A stretch of DNA of 64,000 nt, from positions 1 through 64,000 of the forward strand of contig WJYB01000003.1 of NCBI GenBank assembly GCA_009668015.1. The letters are read 5' to 3'. The translations under genes were made by a program, and so were the position numbers. Below, in pieces: positions 17,954-26,874 of this stretch. The notes beneath the pieces are model-generated. The model was not told the origin of the DNA. It ran no database searches and worked only from the letters and a program-made list of their open reading frames with translations. This stretch comes from Enterobacteriaceae bacterium RIT714 (GTDB taxonomy: Bacteria > Pseudomonadota > Gammaproteobacteria > Enterobacterales > Enterobacteriaceae). The first letter of the stretch is position 1. Every line of letters begins with the position of its first letter.

Positions 17954-20652
17954 AAATATTCAAGACGAAGCCGCTTGTTTTCTCACTTCCCATTTTGCTG
18001 AGCTGCATCGTGGCTCAGCAAACCCAAGCAAGCGACACTTCTGAAGCGGTAAAATCGCTTGATACGATCACGTCTCAGTCCAGCGAAATACCGTCGTTAC
18101 TGCTTGATAAGCCGATTTCACTTCCTGATGCTGAGATCGTCGCTTCGCCTAAGCCAAAACTAAAACCCATGCACAAGAGTGCAGGGTATCGCTTGCAGAC
18201 CTCGCAGGCGCAAATGGATACGATGAATGCCCAGCTGTCGGCTCTGAAAGCTGCGCAGGAAAAGAAGATCGCCGAGTTAACGAAACAGTACGCTTCTACG
18301 CAGGATGCCAGTGCCAAGGCACTTGCAGCGCAGCAGCAACAGTTCACTGACAACGAGAAACAATTGGCTGACCTGCAAACAAAATTGCAGACCGTGACGA
18401 AACAGCTAACAAGCGCAAACAAACGAATAGCAGAATTAACGGTTACGCATGTTGGTGAAGGTGAAGAAGCAGCACAGCTAAGAACGTTACTGTCGGACAG
18501 TGAAAATCATGCTGCCGAACTGACGAAAAAAATTGCCCTGCTCACCGCACAGCAGCAAAAACTGACCGACAGTCAGAAACAACTCGCTGAACTGCAAACC
18601 AAATGGCAGGCCACGCAGCAGCAGCTTGAAAAAGCGAATAAGCAGATTGCCGATCTGTCCGCCACCCGTCAGGATGAGAGCGACGAAACGGTCGAGCTGA
18701 AGCAGTCTCTGTCTGAAAGTCAGACTCAGGTTGATGCATTGACCAAGAAAAATATCGCGCTGACGGCGCAACAGCAAAAGCTTAATGACAGCCAGAAGCA
18801 GCTGGTAGAGCTGCAGACAAAATGGCAGGCAACGGTGCAGCAGCTTGAAAAAGCAAACAAGCAGATCGCCGATCTGTCTACCACTCGTCAGGATGAGGGC
18901 GAGCAAACGCTCAAGCTTAAGAAATCGCTGTCTGACGGTCAGAGCCAAATTGATACGCTCACCAAAAAAATTGCCCTGCTCACCGCGCAGCAGCAAAAGC
19001 TGACAGACAGTCAGAAACAACTCGCTGAATTGCAAACCAAGTGGCAAAGCACCACGCAGCAGCTTGAAAAAGCGAATAAGCAGATCGCCGATCTGTCCGC
19101 TACTCGTCAGGGTGAGAGTGAAGACGCGATCAAACTGAAGCAGTCGCTGTCTGAAAGCCAGAGTCAGGTTGATGCGCTGACGAAGAAAAATATCGCACTG
19201 ACGGCGCAACAGCAAAAGCTTAATGACAGCCAGAAGCAACTGGTGGAGCTGCAAACGAAATCGCAGGTCACGGCGCAGCAGTTAGAAAAAGCAAACAGGC
19301 AAATTGCCGACCTGTCCGCCACCCGTCTGGATGAGGGCGAGGAAGCGACCAGATTGAAGCAGTCATTGTCTGAAAGCCAGAGCCAGGTTGATGCGCTAAC
19401 GAAGAAAAATGTCGCACTGACGACACAGCAGCAAAAGCTTAACGACAGCCAGAAACAGCTGGTGGAGCTGCAAACGAAATCGCAGGTTACGGCGCAGCAG
19501 CTTGAAAAAGCAAATAAACAGATCGCCGAACTGTCCGCAGCCCGTCTGGATGACGGCCAGGAAGCTCTGCAGTTGAAGCAGTCGTTGTCGGACAGTCAGG
19601 GTGAGATTGATGCGCTGACGAAGAAAAATACCGAGTTTAATAAAGCGCAACAGCAAAAGCTGACCGACAGTCAGAAACAACTGGCTGAACTGCAAACGAA
19701 ATCGCAGGTTACGGCGCAACAGCTTGAAAAAGCGAACAAACAGATCGCCGAACTGTCGGCCGCTCGTCTGGATGATGGTCAAGAAACGGTACAGCTGAAG
19801 CAGTCGTTGTCTGACAGTCAAAACGAGACCGCCGCCCTGACGAAAAAAATGGCAGCCATGACCGCTGAACAAGATGCAAAAGCGAAAGAGCTTGCAGTAG
19901 CGAAGAAAGCGCTTGATGCCAGTAATGAGAAAAATAGCGATCTGGAGACAAAATGGCAGGAAACCACCGCTAAGCTGGATGCACAAACGAAGCAAATGGC
20001 TTCGCTTCATAGCGCGCCAGAAACACCTGCTCCGGCAAGTAAAGAAGATATCCGGGCATATGCACTTGGCGCATTTTGGGGCCATGATGTGCTGAATGCG
20101 ATGAAAAAGGTGGAGAGCGATGGTTTCAAAATTTCTCAGCCTCAGGTCATCAGCGGTGTCACGGATATGATGAGCGGGAAATTCAAAATTCCTAAAGAGA
20201 AAATGCTGGCAGAACTGCAGGACATGGATGCCAGCGTTTCGGGTAAAACCAGTCAGCCAGCGCCGTCAGTTAATTCCAGTGATGACTATATCGCTAAATA
20301 CAGTAAAAAACCTGGCGTCAAAAAAGCTGAAATGGGTTACTACTATCGCATTACGGAAAAAGGTCGTGGAGCGATTAAAGCCAGCGATGTCGTGGGGATT
20401 GAAGTGACCGAAAAGCTGACAAACGGCACGGTAATCAAAGATATGAGCAAATCTGGCCGAGTGCTGATCTTGCCACTGGAGAGATTCCCGCCGCTGTTTA
20501 AAACGGCAATCAGCAAGATGAATGACCAGGGCAAAATGCAAATGGTTGTTCCGCCAGAACTTGCCTACGGTGAGCAGGGGAGTCCACCTAAAATTCCACC
20601 GAATTCCACGATGATTTATGAAGTGAAAGTCGTGAGTATTAATCCAAAGTAA
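17950..20652 (+). CDS. Giant periplasmic coiled-coil protein with C-terminal FKBP-type PPIase (FkpA/Mip-like)
   Basis: 900 residues. A signal peptide ends near QQTQA27. Residues ~30-85 are a linker with SPKPKLKPMHK. From ~85 to ~690 runs a charged, Gln/Lys/Leu-rich coiled coil made of 73-residue repeats (core QQQKLTDSQKQLAELQTK, then QLEKANKQIADLS). Residues ~695-765 resemble the FKBP N-terminal dimerisation domain (YALGAFWGHDVLNAM, MMSGKFKIPKE). The last ~110 residues are an FKBP_C domain with VIKDMSKSG, PLERFPPLFKTAISKM, VPPELAYGEQG and IPPNSTMIYEVKV. FkpA and Mip place an FKBP domain on a short helical stalk; here the stalk is several times longer. The likely role is a periplasmic or surface chaperone-isomerase spanning a long distance. 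It is absent from the E. coli ybcI-folD junction. Confidence 0.85.
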   Translation: MKIFKTKPLVFSLPILLSCIVAQQTQASDTSEAVKSLDTITSQSSEIPSLLLDKPISLPDAEIVASPKPKLKPMHKSAGYRLQTSQAQMDTMNAQLSALKAAQEKKIAELTKQYASTQDASAKALAAQQQQFTDNEKQLADLQTKLQTVTKQLTSANKRIAELTVTHVGEGEEAAQLRTLLSDSENHAAELTKKIALLTAQQQKLTDSQKQLAELQTKWQATQQQLEKANKQIADLSATRQDESDETVELKQSLSESQTQVDALTKKNIALTAQQQKLNDSQKQLVELQTKWQATVQQLEKANKQIADLSTTRQDEGEQTLKLKKSLSDGQSQIDTLTKKIALLTAQQQKLTDSQKQLAELQTKWQSTTQQLEKANKQIADLSATRQGESEDAIKLKQSLSESQSQVDALTKKNIALTAQQQKLNDSQKQLVELQTKSQVTAQQLEKANRQIADLSATRLDEGEEATRLKQSLSESQSQVDALTKKNVALTTQQQKLNDSQKQLVELQTKSQVTAQQLEKANKQIAELSAARLDDGQEALQLKQSLSDSQGEIDALTKKNTEFNKAQQQKLTDSQKQLAELQTKSQVTAQQLEKANKQIAELSAARLDDGQETVQLKQSLSDSQNETAALTKKMAAMTAEQDAKAKELAVAKKALDASNEKNSDLETKWQETTAKLDAQTKQMASLHSAPETPAPASKEDIRAYALGAFWGHDVLNAMKKVESDGFKISQPQVISGVTDMMSGKFKIPKEKMLAELQDMDASVSGKTSQPAPSVNSSDDYIAKYSKKPGVKKAEMGYYYRITEKGRGAIKASDVVGIEVTEKLTNGTVIKDMSKSGRVLILPLERFPPLFKTAISKMNDQGKMQMVVPPELAYGEQGSPPKIPPNSTMIYEVKVVSINPK
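18322..19860 (+). repeat. Seven tandem 219-bp repeats in the PPIase gene
   Basis: The codons for L-T-A-Q-Q-Q-K-L start at 18541, 18760, 18979, 19198 and 19417, exactly 219 bases (73 codons) apart. A further copy near 19636 has one extra codon, and a degenerate copy precedes at about 18322. Copies come in two flavours (IALLTAQQQKLTD and NIALTAQQQKLND), partly alternating, which suggests duplication of a dimer unit. A decayed half-unit follows the last copy. Confidence 0.85.
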
Positions 20653-20662
20653 ATAAACAAAG

Positions 20663-20688
20663 CGCCCGACATGTTCGGGCGTTTTTTT
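20663..20688 (+). terminator. Rho-independent terminator after the PPIase gene
   Basis: CGCCCGA-CATGT-TCGGGCG followed by seven T residues, starting 10 bases after the stop codon. A textbook intrinsic terminator. Confidence 0.9.
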
Positions 20689-20693
20689 ATGAT

Positions 20694-21710
20694 TCAGGCC
20701 GACTCTCGTCCAATCAACTGCCCGGAAAGTGTGATGCGTTGCGTTTGCAGCTCTGGCTCTTTCAGTTTGCGGATCATCAACCCTGCGGCCTGGCGGCCCG
20801 TCTCTTCACTGGCTGATGAAACGTAGGTAAACGACGGGGAGGTGAGATTCACATGCAGCATATCTTCAAATCCCACCAGTGCGACCTGTTGCGTCAGAAA
20901 CACATCTTTGCCGACGGTACGCCCAACCTGATGAATACCGGAAATTGAACCAATCATCGCGTCGGGTGAATGGCACAGAAGTGCGGTAATGGTGTTGTTT
21001 TTTTCCAGCAACTGGCGAGTGATGACGCCCGCGGCCTGAGTATCGTCACTGCATACGGGGGCCGATTCCTCACGATTCACCAGCCCGTATTGTGTCATCG
21101 CGCTGCGAAATCCCAGCAGACGTTGTTCCCGGATGAGGCATCCATCCCGTCCACCGATATAGGCAATGTTACGATGGCCACGTTCAATAAGATAACGGGT
21201 AGCGAGATTGGCCGCCTGGCGATTATCGCGCATCACCAGGTTGCAGGGATCATTCACTAAGGATTGTGAAACAACCACCAGGGGCAGGGGGCACTCACGA
21301 ATCTGCTTTGGCAGAGTGGATGCCCGCGTATCCGACGCCAGATAAATCACCCCGGCCACGCCCTGTTGTTTAAACGAAAGCAGGCAGCGCTCAAGATGTT
21401 CGTGATCGTTAAGCGGCTGCCCGAGAAAAACCATATAGCCTTGCTTTTCCAGCTCCTGAACGATGCTTGCCATTACTTTGATAGAAAAGCTGTCGCTGAA
21501 ATCGCGCAGGATCAGACCGATAAGATTGGAGGTGTTGGCGCGAAGGTTGGCAGCGGCGATGTTATGAATATAGCCAAGCATCGTGATGGCAGCGTGGACC
21601 TTCTCAATCGTTGCCTCTGAGATTTTCCCTTTCTGGCGCAGAACCAGCGAGACGGTCGAAACCGATACACCAGCATGTTTTGCCACATCAATAATGCTGA
21701 CTTTCTTCAA
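20694..21710 (-). CDS. LacI-family transcriptional regulator (MalI-like)
   Basis: 338 residues from a TTG start reading LKKVSIIDVAKHAGVS, with AGGGAG seven bases upstream. A TTG 14 codons further upstream overlaps the preceding terminator and is less likely. The N-terminal helix-turn-helix (IDVAKHAGVSVSTVSLVL) and hinge (YIHNIAAANLRANTSNLIG) are LacI-type, and the remainder is a periplasmic-binding-protein-like effector domain. The HTH region resembles MalI, the repressor of the E. coli PTS gene malX. It lies directly downstream of a PTS permease gene, so it most likely represses that gene through the double operator found ahead of it. Confidence 0.85.
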   Translation of the reverse strand: MKKVSIIDVAKHAGVSVSTVSLVLRQKGKISEATIEKVHAAITMLGYIHNIAAANLRANTSNLIGLILRDFSDSFSIKVMASIVQELEKQGYMVFLGQPLNDHEHLERCLLSFKQQGVAGVIYLASDTRASTLPKQIRECPLPLVVVSQSLVNDPCNLVMRDNRQAANLATRYLIERGHRNIAYIGGRDGCLIREQRLLGFRSAMTQYGLVNREESAPVCSDDTQAAGVITRQLLEKNNTITALLCHSPDAMIGSISGIHQVGRTVGKDVFLTQQVALVGFEDMLHVNLTSPSFTYVSSASEETGRQAAGLMIRKLKEPELQTQRITLSGQLIGRESA

Positions 21711-21744
21711 AACCGCTCCCTGAAATTTTCGAATATCAGCCTGA

Positions 21745-21776
21745 TAAAACAACGTCTCCCAGACTACAGGAGACGT
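21745..21776 (-). terminator. Terminator/attenuator between the PTS gene and its regulator
   Basis: On the minus strand ACGTCTCC and GGAGACGT form an 8-bp stem around a 9-base loop, followed by a TTGTTTTAT tract, just after the PTS stop codon. The regulator gene starts about 35 bases further, so it is probably expressed by readthrough or its own weak promoter. Confidence 0.7.
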
Positions 21777-21793
21777 GTTGGTCAGGCATCTTA

Positions 21794-23293
21794 TTATTTA
21801 CCGATCATCGTGGACATGGTTTGGGCAATAAATTGTGCTCTGGCACCAAAAATCACCTGAATGCCGTTATCGCCGACAAACACCACGCCGCGCGCGCCCA
21901 GTCCATTCAGCCCATCCTTATCAACCGCATCACTACTGGCCACTTCCAGACGCAAACGAGTAATGCAGGAACCCACCGAGTCGATATTTTTTGCGCCGCC
22001 CAGCAGGCCGATAATTTCGGTCGCAATTTCGGTGTCGGTTTTATCATCCGTCGTAGCGGTCACTTCTGTACGGCCCGGGGTTTTGACATCAAAACGACGG
22101 ATCACATAGCGGAAGGTGAAGTAGTAAATCAGCGCCATCGGAATGCCAATGATAACGGCATTGAGGAAGTTCGTCTGATAGCCATTGAACGAGGGTAGAA
22201 TACCGAACGAGAGGTAGTCGATAAAACCGGCAGAGAAGGACTTGGCGATGTGCGCATGAAGCAGATACATCGTCATATACGCCAGGCCAGCCATAATGGC
22301 GTTAAAGACATACAGGATTGGCGCGACAAAAATAAAGGTGAACTCTACTGGCTCAGTAATGCCCGTCAGGAAGCAGGTTAATGCCGCTGAGAACAGAATA
22401 CCGGAGGCGATTTTTTTGTTTTTGGTATGTGCTTCGTGGTACATCGCCAGACAGGCAGCGGGCAGTGCAAACAGCATCAGCGGGAACTCGCCCTGCATGA
22501 ATTTGCCGGCATTCTGGTAGGTATCGCTGCTGAAGGATTTCGTCCCTTCTTCCAGCATTTTAAACCAGATAGTCTGGTCGCCGTGAATGACCTGGCCCGC
22601 CTGAGTGGTGTAATCCCCGAACGAGTACCAGAACGAGGGATACCAGATATGGTGCAGTCCGAGTGGGATTAGCGCACGCTCGACCAGTCCGAAGATAAAG
22701 GTCGAGGCTGCCTGATTGTCACCATTGACGATGACCGACAACGCATCAATACCGGACTGAATATGTTGCCAGATATAGGGCAACAGCAGGCCGAGAATAA
22801 ACGACAGAAACGCAGTCGCAATCGCCACGAAACGCTTACCCGAGAAGAAACCAAGGAATTCTGGTAACTGCAGGGTGTGAAAGCGGTTATAGCACCACGC
22901 GGCAAGAATACCGCAGATCAGGCCGCCAAAAACGCCCATCTGCAGCGTCGGGATACCGACGACCATTGCGTATTTACCGCCCTGTGAGGCCATTTCCGGC
23001 GTAATGCTCAGCACGGTTCCTATCGTGATGTTGGTAACAAAAACCGACACCGCCGCAGACAGCGCTGCGATCCCGGATTCCGATGCCAGCCCGACGGCAG
23101 AACCGATGGCGAAGAGCATCGGCAGGTTATCAAAAATAACCCCGCCCGCATTCATCATCAGTGGCATATGGAATTTATCACCGAAGGCCAAAAGCAGGCC
23201 CGCAGCAGGAAGCAGTGAAATTGGCAGCATTAACGCGCGACCAATCATTGACAACTTTGACAACGATTTAACAAACCCTGATATCAGACTCAT
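21794..23293 (-). CDS. PTS glucose-family EIIBC permease
   Basis: 499 residues. Residues 1-~390 are the EIIC membrane domain of the glucose/glucosamine/maltose superfamily (LPISLLPAAGLLLAFG, GLVERALIPLGLHHIWYPSFW, GITEPVEFTFIFVAP). Residues ~415-499 are EIIB with phosphorylation Cys in SVGSCITRLRLEV. No EIIA domain is attached, so phosphate would come from Crr (EIIA-Glc) in trans, as for PtsG and MalX. The sugar cannot be told from sequence; MalX/PtsG-like substrates (glucose, maltose or an alpha-glucoside) are possible. GGGGGA precedes the ATG. Upstream are two overlapping palindromic operators. Confidence 0.88.
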   Translation of the reverse strand: MSLISGFVKSLSKLSMIGRALMLPISLLPAAGLLLAFGDKFHMPLMMNAGGVIFDNLPMLFAIGSAVGLASESGIAALSAAVSVFVTNITIGTVLSITPEMASQGGKYAMVVGIPTLQMGVFGGLICGILAAWCYNRFHTLQLPEFLGFFSGKRFVAIATAFLSFILGLLLPYIWQHIQSGIDALSVIVNGDNQAASTFIFGLVERALIPLGLHHIWYPSFWYSFGDYTTQAGQVIHGDQTIWFKMLEEGTKSFSSDTYQNAGKFMQGEFPLMLFALPAACLAMYHEAHTKNKKIASGILFSAALTCFLTGITEPVEFTFIFVAPILYVFNAIMAGLAYMTMYLLHAHIAKSFSAGFIDYLSFGILPSFNGYQTNFLNAVIIGIPMALIYYFTFRYVIRRFDVKTPGRTEVTATTDDKTDTEIATEIIGLLGGAKNIDSVGSCITRLRLEVASSDAVDKDGLNGLGARGVVFVGDNGIQVIFGARAQFIAQTMSTMIGK

Positions 23294-23337
23294 GCTGATT
23301 TCCCCCGAGAAGCGCTTTTATTGGCGCTGTTATTGTA

Positions 23338-23366
23338 AGTAGAACGTTTTAGTAGAACGTTCTACT
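23338..23366 (-). promoter_or_regulatory. Two overlapping LacI-type operators ahead of the PTS gene
   Basis: A perfect 16-bp palindrome, AGTAGAACGTTCTACT (23351-23366), overlaps by three bases a second, imperfect copy, AGTAGAACGTTTTAGT (23338-23353). Both carry the central AACGTT typical of LacI/MalI-family sites. Centres are 13 bases apart. The pair lies about 45-75 bases upstream of the PTS start, where a promoter is expected. Confidence 0.75.
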
Positions 23367-23551
23367 TATCGTGAGAGAAGCCAGAAATCTGTGCAACTTA
23401 ATTTTCACATTTCAACAAACGAAATAGTGATTCTTTGAAGTTGATCGAGAATTAACCGTTATGGATTTGGGGGATTTGCGGGGAGGGGGCTGGATTTATA
23501 CCGATCTATTGTTTGTGCCCGGCAGTTAAGCACCGCCGGGCATCAGGCGAC

Positions 23552-23764
23552 TCAGGCTGTAACCGTCACGCTTTGACCTTCAAAACTGACCGTCTGGCCT
23601 GCAACAATCTTGCATCGCTTACGGGTTTCAACCACGCCATCAACTTTCACCAGACCATCGGCAATCACGATTTTGGCCTGAGCGCCGCTTTCGCTCCAGC
23701 CTTCCAGCTTCAGCAGATCGCACAGCTCTACGTGCGGGTGTTTACCTAATGAAAATGTTGCCAT
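23552..23764 (-). CDS. ybcJ: S4-like RNA-binding protein YbcJ
   Basis: 70 residues, the full family length, beginning MATFSLGKHPHVELCDLLKLEG. The S4 RNA-binding motif covers most of the protein (LVKVDGVVETRKRCKIVAGQTVSFEG). E. coli YbcJ is a small S4-fold protein of unsettled function, proposed to bind structured RNA. It begins one base after the folD stop, so it is the second gene of the folD operon. Confidence 0.93.
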   Translation of the reverse strand: MATFSLGKHPHVELCDLLKLEGWSESGAQAKIVIADGLVKVDGVVETRKRCKIVAGQTVSFEGQSVTVTA

Positions 23765-23765
23765 C

Positions 23766-24632
23766 TTACGCTTCCTCTACGTCGTGATACTCTTCGCATG
23801 CCTGCAAAGTATTCTGAATCAGGGTGGCGACGGTCATTGGACCCACGCCACCCGGTACTGGGGTGATATAGGACGCGCGAGCGGCGGCATCCTCGTAAAC
23901 CACATCGCCCACCACTTTGCCGCTTTCCAGACGGTTAATCCCGACATCCACCACAATTGCGCCTTCTTTAATCCACTCGCCCGGAATAAAGCCAGGTTTG
24001 CCGACGGCGACGATCAGCAGGTCGGCATTTTCGACATGATGGCGCAGATTTTTAGTGAAACGGTGGGTCACAGTCGTGGTGCAACCGGCCAACAGCAACT
24101 CCATGCTCATTGGACGCCCCACAATATTGGACGCGCCAATCACTACGGCATTCAGACCATAGGTATCAATATTATAGCGCTCAAGCAGCGTGACAATGCC
24201 GCGTGGGGTGCACGGACGCAAACGCGGCGCGCGCTGGCACAGGCGTCCGACGTTATACGGATGGAAGCCGTCCACGTCTTTATCAGGGGCAATACGTTCC
24301 AGTACTTTCACATTGTCGATGCCCGCAGGCAGCGGGAGCTGGACCAGAATGCCGTCAATGGTCTTATCGGCATTTAATGTGTCGATAAGCTCCAGCAGTT
24401 CGGCTTCGCTGGTGGTTTCCGGCAGATCGTAAGAACGCGAGACGAATCCCACCTCTTCACACGCTTTGCGTTTACTGCCGACATAAATTTGCGATGCCGG
24501 GTTGCTGCCAACCAGCACAACAGCCAACCCTGGAGCGCGTTTTCCGGCGGCTGTACGCGCCTTCACTTTTTCCGCGACCTCAGAGCGTACCTGCTGCGCA
24601 ATCGTTTTACCTTCAATAATTTGTGCTGCCAT
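23766..24632 (-). CDS. folD: Bifunctional methylenetetrahydrofolate dehydrogenase/cyclohydrolase FolD
   Basis: 288 residues. The catalytic Tyr50-VGS-Lys54 motif is present, with the QLPLPAGID loop, DGFHPYNVG, the NADP Rossmann segment [17 protein letters not shown] and the C-terminal [12 protein letters not shown]. It interconverts 5,10-methylene-THF, methenyl-THF and 10-formyl-THF. The position before the fim cluster is conserved across enterobacteria. Confidence 0.97.
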   Translation of the reverse strand: MAAQIIEGKTIAQQVRSEVAEKVKARTAAGKRAPGLAVVLVGSNPASQIYVGSKRKACEEVGFVSRSYDLPETTSEAELLELIDTLNADKTIDGILVQLPLPAGIDNVKVLERIAPDKDVDGFHPYNVGRLCQRAPRLRPCTPRGIVTLLERYNIDTYGLNAVVIGASNIVGRPMSMELLLAGCTTTVTHRFTKNLRHHVENADLLIVAVGKPGFIPGEWIKEGAIVVDVGINRLESGKVVGDVVYEDAAARASYITPVPGGVGPMTVATLIQNTLQACEEYHDVEEA

Positions 24633-24948
24633 CAGAGAGAGGATTCCGTCTGTAACGTTTGAAAGGGGGATTGCCTGTATTTTGTCAGAAGCGGGCGCTG
24701 CTGTCAGTCATCCATTGCGAGATTTCGATGATCACGCTTCGCTCGCGGCCATAGATCCCGGGTGTAGAGTGGGGTTTTCCTAAAGGGAATTAGGATGAAG
24801 CCTGGGTGAATCGCAGTGTTTTGACCTGTTGCGATCGCTGTCGGTACGCTACTTTGTTTCCTCCAGAATAAACTTTCAATTATGCAATTGAATGTATTTT
24901 TATTCCCGCTCAACACGGGAAGGGCTTTTTACATCTAAAGGAACAGAT
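24633..24948 (+). promoter_or_regulatory. fimA upstream region
   Basis: About 315 bases between divergent folD and fimA. A leader hairpin, TTCCCG-CTCAACA-CGGGAA, lies at 24903-24921, shortly before fimA. I find no pair of fimS-like 9-bp inverted repeats and no recombinase gene (fimB/fimE) in the window. Control by FimZ/FimY is therefore more likely than a phase-variable switch. Confidence 0.45.
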
Positions 24949-25512
24949 ATGAAACTTAGCAATATTGCTTCCACCGTTATTGCTTCGCTGGTATTGGTTG
25001 CAGGCGCGGCACATGCTGAAGATCCAGCCACACCCGTTTCCGTTAATGGCGGTAATGTGCATTTTAAAGGTGAATTAGTTAACGCTGCGTGCGCGGTGAA
25101 TACTGAGTCCGCCGACCAGATCGTTAATCTCGGCCAATATCGTACGGCTAAATTTACCAAAATTGGCGATACCACCGCGAATATTCCATTCAATATTGAA
25201 CTGAATGATTGCGATCCGGAAGTGGCAGCAACCGCTTCTGTTGCTTTCACCGGTCAGATCGATCCGACGGACAAAACCCTGTTGGCGGTCACTTCAGGCA
25301 GCAACGATAACGCCGCAAAAGGCGTTGGTATCGAGATCCTCGACAGCACGTCCGCCACCCTGACGCCAGACGGAGCGACATTCTCCGCGGCTAAAGCGCT
25401 GATCGAAGGCACCAACACCCTGAACTTCACCGCGCGCTACAAAGCCACTGCGGCGACCACCGAGCCTGGTCAGGCAAATGCGGATGCAACCTTCGTAATG
25501 AAATACGAATAA
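24949..25512 (+). CDS. fimA: Major type 1-like fimbrial subunit FimA
   Basis: 187 residues from MKLSNIAS, with AAAGGAACAG as ribosome site; 19 upstream in-frame codons are rejected. Signal peptide to AAHA23. The mature pilin has the donor strand, the disulfide pair (NAACAV and LNDCDPE) and the C-terminal FVMKYE beta-zipper with a penultimate tyrosine. It polymerises by donor-strand exchange into the shaft. First gene of fimAICDHF; a hairpin downstream makes it the most abundant transcript. Confidence 0.92.
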   Translation: MKLSNIASTVIASLVLVAGAAHAEDPATPVSVNGGNVHFKGELVNAACAVNTESADQIVNLGQYRTAKFTKIGDTTANIPFNIELNDCDPEVAATASVAFTGQIDPTDKTLLAVTSGSNDNAAKGVGIEILDSTSATLTPDGATFSAAKALIEGTNTLNFTARYKATAATTEPGQANADATFVMKYE

Positions 25513-25534
25513 ACCGTCTTTTCAGGGAAGATCC

Positions 25535-25552
25535 GGCCTCACGGAGGAGGCC
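25535..25552 (+). terminator. Attenuating terminator between fimA and fimI
   Basis: GGCCTC-ACGGAG-GAGGCC followed by TGTTTTA in the short fimA-fimI gap. Such partial terminators keep pilin output above that of the assembly genes. Confidence 0.75.
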
Positions 25553-25578
25553 TGTTTTATGCAAATTGAGGGCTAAGG

Positions 25579-26124
25579 ATGACCAGCAAAGGGCTCTTTT
25601 CTCTGCTGATATTGGCCATCACTCTGCCCGTGGCGGCGCACACGGTGGTCGTGGATGGCGGACAAGTCCGTATCAGAGGCGAGCTGGTTAACGGTGGGTG
25701 TGCTGTAGCGCCTGAAAGCCAAAATCTGCGCGTCGATATGGGGCAATATCGGACAAACTCGTTTGCTGGCGTGGGCAGTTTTTCGACGGTTGATGTGCCC
25801 TTTACCTTGCGGCTGGTGGATTGCAGCGCCGATGTCTCGAACTCAGTGGGCATCATGTTTCAGGGGGTGACGCCCGCAGAAGATCCGCAGGTTTTTCTGG
25901 CGACATCCCGGCCGGGCGAAAGCCGAGTGAGCAGCGGTATCGGACTGGCATTATTTGACGATCGGCAGCGGCAGATAATTCCCAACGCAACGACCAGTAA
26001 CGTGCAGCAGATAGATGTCAGTGAGCTGACCTTCCATTATAGCGCCCGCTATCGCGCTATTTCTGAACACCTTGTACCGGGCAATATTCAGTCGGATGTC
26101 TGGTTTACGCTGATTTATCCATAA
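25579..26124 (+). CDS. fimI: Fimbrial subunit-like protein FimI
   Basis: 181 residues. Signal peptide [21 protein letters not shown], then a FimA-like Ig fold with Cys in NGGCAV and VDCSAD and the final FTLIYP beta-zipper. Similarity to FimA is clear in [10 protein letters not shown] and MGQYRTNSF. FimI in E. coli is a minor pilin thought to end the rod. It sits between the major subunit and the chaperone, as in E. coli and Salmonella. Confidence 0.88.
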   Translation: MTSKGLFSLLILAITLPVAAHTVVVDGGQVRIRGELVNGGCAVAPESQNLRVDMGQYRTNSFAGVGSFSTVDVPFTLRLVDCSADVSNSVGIMFQGVTPAEDPQVFLATSRPGESRVSSGIGLALFDDRQRQIIPNATTSNVQQIDVSELTFHYSARYRAISEHLVPGNIQSDVWFTLIYP

Positions 26125-26167
26125 CGGTGTACTCGCCTGCAAACATATTATTAAAGGTATTGTTGTG

Positions 26168-26860
26168 ATGAACTCCCTAATTAAACCAGGACTGATTATT
26201 TCGCTTATTTTAATGCTGTTCTCCTTGCCCGTGAAAGCTTCCGGCGGGATAGCATTAGGCGCTACGCGTGTTATTTATCCGGCAGATGCCAAACAGACTT
26301 CACTCGCCATTACCAACACTAATAAAAAAGAAAGATATTTAATAAATGCGTGGATCGAAAACGATCGTGGCCAAAAAGAAAAAACCTTTGCTGTCACGCC
26401 GCCACTTTTTGTGAGTGAACCGGACAGCGAAAACACTTTGCGTATTATTTATGCGGGGCCCGCTCTGGCGACCGATCGCGAATCGCTCTTTTTCATGAAT
26501 GTGAAGGCGATTCCGTCAATCAATAAAGAGGATCATGAGGGCAACAATGTCCTTCAGCTGGCGATCCTCTCGCGCATCAAACTCTTTGTTCGGCCTAAGA
26601 ATTTGTCGATGCAGCCGGAAGATGCTATCTCGCATCTGCGCTTTGAGCGTGCCGGAAACCATCTGAAAGTGAGCAATGCGTCCCCGTATTACATCTCTTT
26701 AGTCAACCTCTACCTGGGCGGGAAAAAGCTGGAAAACCTGATGGTGGCACCGAAAAGTTCTGCGCAGCAGGCCATTCCGGCTGGCGCCAACGGCACACTT
26801 TCCTGGCAGAGTGTAAATGACTACGGTGCAATCACTCCGGCGCGTCGCGCCAGCCTTTGA
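26168..26860 (+). CDS. fimC: Periplasmic fimbrial chaperone FimC
   Basis: 230 residues from ATG; a GTG one codon earlier is equally placed for the AAAGGT ribosome site. After a signal peptide ending near VKAS it has the PapD-like two-domain fold. Domain 1 includes [20 protein letters not shown] and the proline-rich [16 protein letters not shown] segment. The conserved region that anchors pilin C-termini is [12 protein letters not shown]. It caps pilins with its G1 strand and delivers them to the usher. Confidence 0.93.
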   Translation: MNSLIKPGLIISLILMLFSLPVKASGGIALGATRVIYPADAKQTSLAITNTNKKERYLINAWIENDRGQKEKTFAVTPPLFVSEPDSENTLRIIYAGPALATDRESLFFMNVKAIPSINKEDHEGNNVLQLAILSRIKLFVRPKNLSMQPEDAISHLRFERAGNHLKVSNASPYYISLVNLYLGGKKLENLMVAPKSSAQQAIPAGANGTLSWQSVNDYGAITPARRASL

Positions 26861-26874
26861 GCAGAGTCGGTGTA

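Noticed and set aside
18487-19254. Leucine/arginine-rich frames antisense to the PPIase repeats
   Set aside because: Mirror of the repeated coiled-coil codons; repeats simply keep the opposite frame open.
23367-23430. Possible CRP site upstream of the PTS gene (TGTG...TCACA)
   Set aside because: The half-sites are 20 bases end to end instead of 16, so spacing does not fit.
24633-24948. Search for a fimS-type invertible switch before fimA
   Set aside because: No matching pair of short inverted repeats was found flanking a promoter-sized segment, and no fimB/fimE-like recombinase is present.
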